DNA from: Winogradskyella epiphytica
GTDB taxonomy: Bacteria > Bacteroidota > Bacteroidia > Flavobacteriales > Flavobacteriaceae
Assembly: GCF_003217215.1 (NCBI RefSeq)
Contig: NZ_QJTD01000001.1
Span: 248,001-312,000, forward strand
Direction: 5' to 3'
Length of the DNA: 64,000 bases
The translations under genes were made by a program, and so were the position numbers. Positions 59,694 to 64,000 of this stretch are shown piece after piece (within the stretch, counting starts at the first letter, position 1; every line of letters begins with the position of its first letter). The notes below the pieces were generated by a model. It searched no databases and had not been told where the DNA came from. It saw only the letters and a list, made by a program, of their open reading frames with translations.

Positions 59694-61976
59694 ATGTGTT
59701 TTCCCAAATCAAACACTGTTATTAGTTTGTTTGTTTTATTGTCTTTTAGCGGTCTAATTTCACTAGCTCAAACTTCAGATGCAAACTCTTATAACAGTTC
59801 AACTTGCTCCTTTAATGATCACGCCCTAGATTCTCTAATTAAAAATGAGAATCTTTACGAAGCCGCGCTTTCACTTAACGATGCCATAAATTTTGCTAAG
59901 AAACGTAACTTAAAAAGTATTGAGGCTAAATCTTATAATACTTTAGCTAATGTTTTGGGAAAGTTATCCAACTTCAAAACTGCTGAGCTTTATCACGAAA
60001 AAGCCTTAAAATTATACGATTCCCTAAATGATAAGGTTGGAATAGATCTATCTGTTTCAGGATTACTTGGCACTTATGTTATCGCTAATCAATATAAAAA
60101 ATTTGATAGCCTTTATCCTAAGGCTCAAAACCTTTCTAAAGAACTAAATAGTGAAACCTATTTTGTGAATTTACATAAAAAAATTCAAAAAGAATATTTT
60201 GAGAATAACAGTGTAAATATGCTAAAGCAGAGTAATAATGCAATTAATATATTAAAATCCACTGACTTTGAAACTTTAAATTTCTCTAATATTTATCACC
60301 CAGAGGACTTTAAGGAGAACTTACTACTATTATACCAATACTATAAAGCTATAGCGCAAGTTAAAATTTCACCAAACAATCCAACGAACTACAATATTTT
60401 ATTTGAAATAGAAGAACAAAAGTTTGAAACCTCATTAAGACATGATGTCAACAATCATAGAAAGTTAGCCACTTTAAATTATTATAAATACCTATACTAT
60501 ACTAATGCGAAGAAAGATTTAGACTCTGCTACCTATTATTTACTAAAATCTGACTCTTACAAGTACATTGCACTCGCCGAAATTGAGGATAAAAATTCCA
60601 GAAACGGAGAGCTTATTTCAAAGATTATCAATGCAGAACAGAAACTTAATTTAGCCAATGAAATTAGTAAGAAAGATGCTAAACATTCTAAAATATTCTT
60701 AATAAGTACAATTGCTACAAGTGTTATACTGCTTATTACTTTATTGGTGTTTTATTTCTATTTCAAAGCTCGCAAGAATATTGAAAAGGTTAACCAAGCG
60801 TTGGAAGCTTCGAACAAAAAGCTTATCGCTATAGATAAGACCCGACTAGAATTCTTTTCAATATTAAGTCATGAATTACGTACTCCAATATACGGTATTA
60901 GTGGTTTGGCTACTTTAATTAATCAGGAACGAGATCCAGTAAAAAAACAGGGGTATCTCGATTCACTAATATCATCTAGCGGTTATATTTCAACGCTTAT
61001 CGATAATGTATTACAAGCTAATAAACTCCGATTGGAACAGAATAAACTTCATTTAAAACCGGAGAAAATTAAAAATTTATTAGAGCGTGTTATTAGCACA
61101 GTTGAAATAGCCGCACGAGATAAGGGTTTACAGCTCCATTTAAATATTGACGACAATAACGAGGACGAATATATTTTAATAGATAAAGTTGCGTTTAGTC
61201 AAGTTTTAATCAATTTAATTTACAACGCAATACGTTATACCTTAGAGGGTAGTATTACTGTTAATGTAATTTTAAAAGAACGCACTTCTAAACATGTTAG
61301 TTTAAAGTTTGAAATCATCGATACAGGAATAGGAATTGAAGAAAAGCATCGCTCAGTAGTATTTAGCGCTTTTGAAAACAAAACATTTTTACACAAAAAC
61401 AGTAGTGGCTCAGGACTAGGGCTTTACATCGTAAAAACCTTATTAAAGAGCTTTAATTCAGACATAGATTTCATATCTGAGCCACTAAAAGGAACGACTT
61501 TCTTTTTTGAAGCAAAGTTTAAAATTGCAAAAAATAAGCCTCGCCATAAACTCAATTCTCCTATTCTAGACAAAGATATTCGAGTTTTGGTCGTAGATGA
61601 CAACAAGATTAATCTATTAATTACTAAAAAGAATATTGAAAAAATAGAGCGTCATTATTGCGATACCGCTTCAGATGGCAAAGAATCCATTTGCATGGTT
61701 AAGGAGAAGGATTACGATCTCATTTTAATGGATATTAATATGCCAGATATGGATGGCTACGAAGTATCGAAACATATAAGAATGTTTAATTCCCAAATAC
61801 CGATTATAGCATTGACAGCCTTAAACTCAAGAGAGATTATCCTTAAAACACAAGAGGCAGGAATTAATCAAATTATAACCAAGCCCTATAATTTTGAAGA
61901 ATTTAAGTCTATTGTTTTAAGTTATACTCAAAATCAACTTCAATTATCTGAGCTTATCGATTTAGACACCAAGTAA
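59694..61976 (+). CDS. Hybrid sensor histidine kinase with periplasmic TPR region
   Basis: The 760-residue protein runs as follows: signal peptide (VISLFVLLSFSGLISLAQ), a TPR-like helical sensor of about 300 residues (KAELYHEKALKLYDSLND), one membrane helix (about 334-356, IFLISTIATSVILLITLLVFY), and a HisKA domain with phospho-acceptor His393 (FFSILSHELRTPIYG). A HATPase_c follows, with NLIYNAIRYTLEG and GSGLGLYIVKT, and a receiver domain with Asp680 (LILMDINMPDMDGYE). It is a self-contained phosphorelay. No response regulator is adjacent. Its last 37 bases overlap the convergent flavoprotein gene. Confidence 0.92.
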   Translation: MCFPKSNTVISLFVLLSFSGLISLAQTSDANSYNSSTCSFNDHALDSLIKNENLYEAALSLNDAINFAKKRNLKSIEAKSYNTLANVLGKLSNFKTAELYHEKALKLYDSLNDKVGIDLSVSGLLGTYVIANQYKKFDSLYPKAQNLSKELNSETYFVNLHKKIQKEYFENNSVNMLKQSNNAINILKSTDFETLNFSNIYHPEDFKENLLLLYQYYKAIAQVKISPNNPTNYNILFEIEEQKFETSLRHDVNNHRKLATLNYYKYLYYTNAKKDLDSATYYLLKSDSYKYIALAEIEDKNSRNGELISKIINAEQKLNLANEISKKDAKHSKIFLISTIATSVILLITLLVFYFYFKARKNIEKVNQALEASNKKLIAIDKTRLEFFSILSHELRTPIYGISGLATLINQERDPVKKQGYLDSLISSSGYISTLIDNVLQANKLRLEQNKLHLKPEKIKNLLERVISTVEIAARDKGLQLHLNIDDNNEDEYILIDKVAFSQVLINLIYNAIRYTLEGSITVNVILKERTSKHVSLKFEIIDTGIGIEEKHRSVVFSAFENKTFLHKNSSGSGLGLYIVKTLLKSFNSDIDFISEPLKGTTFFFEAKFKIAKNKPRHKLNSPILDKDIRVLVVDDNKINLLITKKNIEKIERHYCDTASDGKESICMVKEKDYDLILMDINMPDMDGYEVSKHIRMFNSQIPIIALTALNSREIILKTQEAGINQIITKPYNFEEFKSIVLSYTQNQLQLSELIDLDTK

Positions 61977-63160
61977 GCTCCTGTCCAAGCATTCTGAAAG
62001 TTAAACCCACCAGTCACAGCATCAACATTAATAACCTCTCCTGCGAAATAAAGATTAGGAATTCGCTTGCTTTCAAATGTTTTGAAATTAACCTCTTTTA
62101 AGTCCACACCGCCAGCCGTCACGAATTCATCTTTAAAAGTACTTTTTCCAGTAACCTGAAAAGTTGCTTGCGTTAATTGGCTAGCTAAAGCTTCTAATTC
62201 TTGCTTATTAAGATCGGCCCAACGTTTGGTATCGTTTATCTTAGCAGCTAAAACCAATTGCTTCCATAGACGCTTTGGCAAATCGAATTGCGCTAAATTC
62301 ACAACAGTCTTCTTTGCGAATTCTAGTTTAAAACCTTTCAAATCATCCAAACACGAATCATAATCTAATCGGATAAAATTGATTTCAATTTTAAAATTAT
62401 AATTTAGTTGGGCTAATTCTACGGCACCAAATGCAGATAGTTTAAGAATAGCAGGTGCACTCATACCAACATGAGTAATAAGCAAAGGGCCATCTGATTC
62501 TAAATCTGTTCCTACAACTTTAACTTCTACATTTTTTGCAACAACTCCAGGTATATCTTTTATACGAGAATCCTTAATATCAAAAGTGAATAAGGAGGGC
62601 ACTGGCTGAACAATGGAATGACCTAAATCTTCTAATAATTTCCAAATTTTAGGATTACTTCCTGTGGCTACTAACAACTTTTTACATTGAAAATCAGCTT
62701 GAGATGTTTCAATATTAAATCCGTTTTCTAAAGCTTGAATAGTCTTTACAGAATGATTATACAGCACCTCAACCTTATGCTTTTTAGCCTCACTTAAAAA
62801 ACAATCAATTATGGTTTGAGATGAATTAGATACGGGAAACATTCTCCCATCCTCTTCTATTTTTAACTCCACACCGCGCTCTTCAAACCAAGCGATTGTA
62901 TCGCCTGTCATAAAATTGTGAAAAGGTCCTAATAGTTCTTTTTCTCCTCTAGGATAATTTTGGACTAATTCAGATGGAATAAACTCAGCATGAGTAACAT
63001 TACATCGTCCACCACCAGAGATTTTAACTTTCTGTAATCCTTCTTTACCACGTTCTAAAATGACAACTGATAACTCAGGGTAAGTTTCAGCTATATTAAT
63101 CGCGGCAAAAAAGCCTGCAGCTCCTCCACCTATTATAATGATATCTTTAGTATTAGACAT
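61940..63160 (-). CDS. BaiN/HI0933-family flavoprotein
   Basis: The 406-residue FAD protein has DIIIIGGGAAGFFAAINIAE, VKISGGGRCNVTHAEF and the C-terminal YFAGEVINVDAVTGGFNFQN, the hallmarks of the HI0933-like group. NAD(P)H-dependent reduction is expected, but the substrate is unknown. The last 12 codons overlap the histidine kinase gene in the opposite direction, an unusual tail-to-tail overlap for this otherwise spaced genome. A 30-base gap separates it from the DUF2254 gene on the same strand. Confidence 0.9.
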   Translation of the reverse strand: MSNTKDIIIIGGGAAGFFAAINIAETYPELSVVILERGKEGLQKVKISGGGRCNVTHAEFIPSELVQNYPRGEKELLGPFHNFMTGDTIAWFEERGVELKIEEDGRMFPVSNSSQTIIDCFLSEAKKHKVEVLYNHSVKTIQALENGFNIETSQADFQCKKLLVATGSNPKIWKLLEDLGHSIVQPVPSLFTFDIKDSRIKDIPGVVAKNVEVKVVGTDLESDGPLLITHVGMSAPAILKLSAFGAVELAQLNYNFKIEINFIRLDYDSCLDDLKGFKLEFAKKTVVNLAQFDLPKRLWKQLVLAAKINDTKRWADLNKQELEALASQLTQATFQVTGKSTFKDEFVTAGGVDLKEVNFKTFESKRIPNLYFAGEVINVDAVTGGFNFQNAWTGAYLVSKSISSDN

Positions 63161-63190
63161 TTAAGGAAATTGAGAAATTAAGTATGAACC

Positions 63191-64000
63191 CTAAGCTTCA
63201 AAACTATAGTCTGAAGGATTCAGGTTTTTAAGTTTGGCAATATAAGATTTTATCACCTTAATATCTGCCTCATTAGTGTGATTACTTATGGCATCATTTT
63301 TAAGATTTATAATTTCTCTAATAATTGCTTCTTTATAATTCTCCCTTAATGCATCCTGCTGCTGAAGTAGATATTCGAACATGATGAATAGCTTTTGTAC
63401 CACAATAATATCGTGTTTTGCATAGGTTCTAAGTGCCGCCATGACATTATATAACAATTCATCAAAACTGACAGTTTTAATCAGTATTAGCGGTTTTCCA
63501 TCTTCATCGAAATAATAACTTCTGTCTTTTTTGGTCATTCTTATGGCGAATAACTCCGTTAAATAATCGATTGCATTGATACAGGTTCCGGGGTCATTGA
63601 TACCCGGAGACATTGCTTTTAATGCGATTTCAGTTATTTGTTTGAATGCGAGAATATAATTGTCTTCTATAAGTTCACTATTGGAAAATGTAATGGCCTC
63701 TAGCAATTTTTTTTCTAAGTCCTCGACCGAATCAGGTTCTTTGTTTTCGCTAGGCTGTCCTTTGTACCGCAACACTGGAATTCCGTTAAGGATATAAGCC
63801 CCTTTAATTGGTACGATTTCAATTTTTAAATCGTGCTGTTCAGCAATATGTGCTAATGCATTTATACTCACATCTTGCATATAACCTGTTGAATTTGCCA
63901 TTATACTTTTCCAATTTGAAGAATCTTCAAAATCGGTGTCGATGTGTTTTTCATTCTCAACTAAACGTTCTAAGCGTGATTTAGATTTTTTAAATATTTT
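63191..64000 (-). CDS. DUF2254 membrane protein, N-terminus cut by window edge
   Basis: The frame is open from the stop at 63191 to the right edge. The ATG at 63901 is probably internal, because 33 further in-frame codons (KSRLERLVENEKHIDTDFED region) run to base 64000 without a stop. About 270 residues of the C-terminal soluble part of a DUF2254 protein are visible: TGYMQDVSINALAHIAEQHD, LKAMSPGINDPGTCINAIDYL and SYYFDEDGKPLILI. The missing N-terminus should carry the membrane helices. Function unknown. Confidence 0.85.
   Translation of the reverse strand, partial: KIFKKSKSRLERLVENEKHIDTDFEDSSNWKSIMANSTGYMQDVSINALAHIAEQHDLKIEIVPIKGAYILNGIPVLRYKGQPSENKEPDSVEDLEKKLLEAITFSNSELIEDNYILAFKQITEIALKAMSPGINDPGTCINAIDYLTELFAIRMTKKDRSYYFDEDGKPLILIKTVSFDELLYNVMAALRTYAKHDIIVVQKLFIMFEYLLQQQDALRENYKEAIIREIINLKNDAISNHTNEADIKVIKSYIAKLKNLNPSDYSFEA

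Noticed and set aside
1..64000. CRISPR array, prophage, toxin-antitoxin or restriction system
   Set aside because: No regularly spaced repeats and no recognisable Cas, phage, toxin or methylase/nuclease genes were seen.

Overview
The window is an AT-rich, gene-dense chromosomal segment of a bacterium of the phylum Bacteroidota, almost certainly family Flavobacteriaceae. Evidence for this is the set of -7 promoter boxes of the form TAnnTTTG, the general lack of strong Shine-Dalgarno sequences, a lipidated TamA-like protein (TamL) next to TamB, a mevalonate pathway, and many family-typical hypothetical proteins. I see no phage, insertion sequence, integron or CRISPR array. Both ends cut genes: a TPR-type secreted protein at the left and a DUF2254 protein at the right.

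Layout: 1-2438 (minus) holds a secreted protein, a beta-barrel outer membrane protein and coaX. tRNA-Phe follows with its own promoter and terminator. 2802-3643 holds a YqiA-like hydrolase and a cyclic-phosphate-processing receiver domain joined across an A9 tract. 3769-10988 is the isoleucine/valine operon ilvD-ilvB-ilvN-ilvC-ilvA, preceded by an Ile-rich 24-codon leader peptide and a complete-looking transcription attenuator. 11218-14387 is an S-box (SAM-I) controlled methionine operon (metY, OsmC-like, metX-like). 14514-21889 is tamB-tamL.

21998-30791 is a purine-oxidation region: guanine deaminase, the two xanthine dehydrogenase subunits, XdhC, a P-loop NTPase with a membrane partner, a membrane protein gene broken by an in-frame TGA, and a structured leader before two unknown small genes. 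30965-38043 is an arsenosugar biosynthesis cluster: peroxidase-like protein, radical SAM ArsS, rhodanese, glycosyltransferase, a nucleoside phosphorylase, ArsM, sterol-desaturase family protein, DUF547 protein and a second glycosyltransferase. The phosphorylase has Asp and Ile where human PNP has Asn243 and His257. That suggests it acts on a 5'-substituted adenosine such as the arsenical nucleoside made by ArsS, and would release the sugar phosphate used by the glycosyltransferases.

38057-46541 holds a phosphoesterase, a GH113-like lipoprotein, a flavoprotein/iron-sulfur membrane pair and a three-gene glycosyltransferase operon. 46626-53109 (minus) ends in a polyamine operon: speA-speB-deoxyhypusine-synthase-like-GNAT/nitrilase, with a roughly 280-nt speA leader. 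53704-59467 holds an azurin-like lipoprotein, a pseudouridine synthase homologue lacking its catalytic Asp, and two mevalonate pathway enzymes with a UbiA prenyltransferase. The window closes with a hybrid histidine kinase, a BaiN-type flavoprotein and the DUF2254 fragment.

Functions are assigned from motifs and family knowledge only; no database search was run. The observations most worth checking are the arsenosugar phosphorylase, the ilv attenuator, the A9 frameshift junction, the structured RNA at 27548-27694 and the speA leader.
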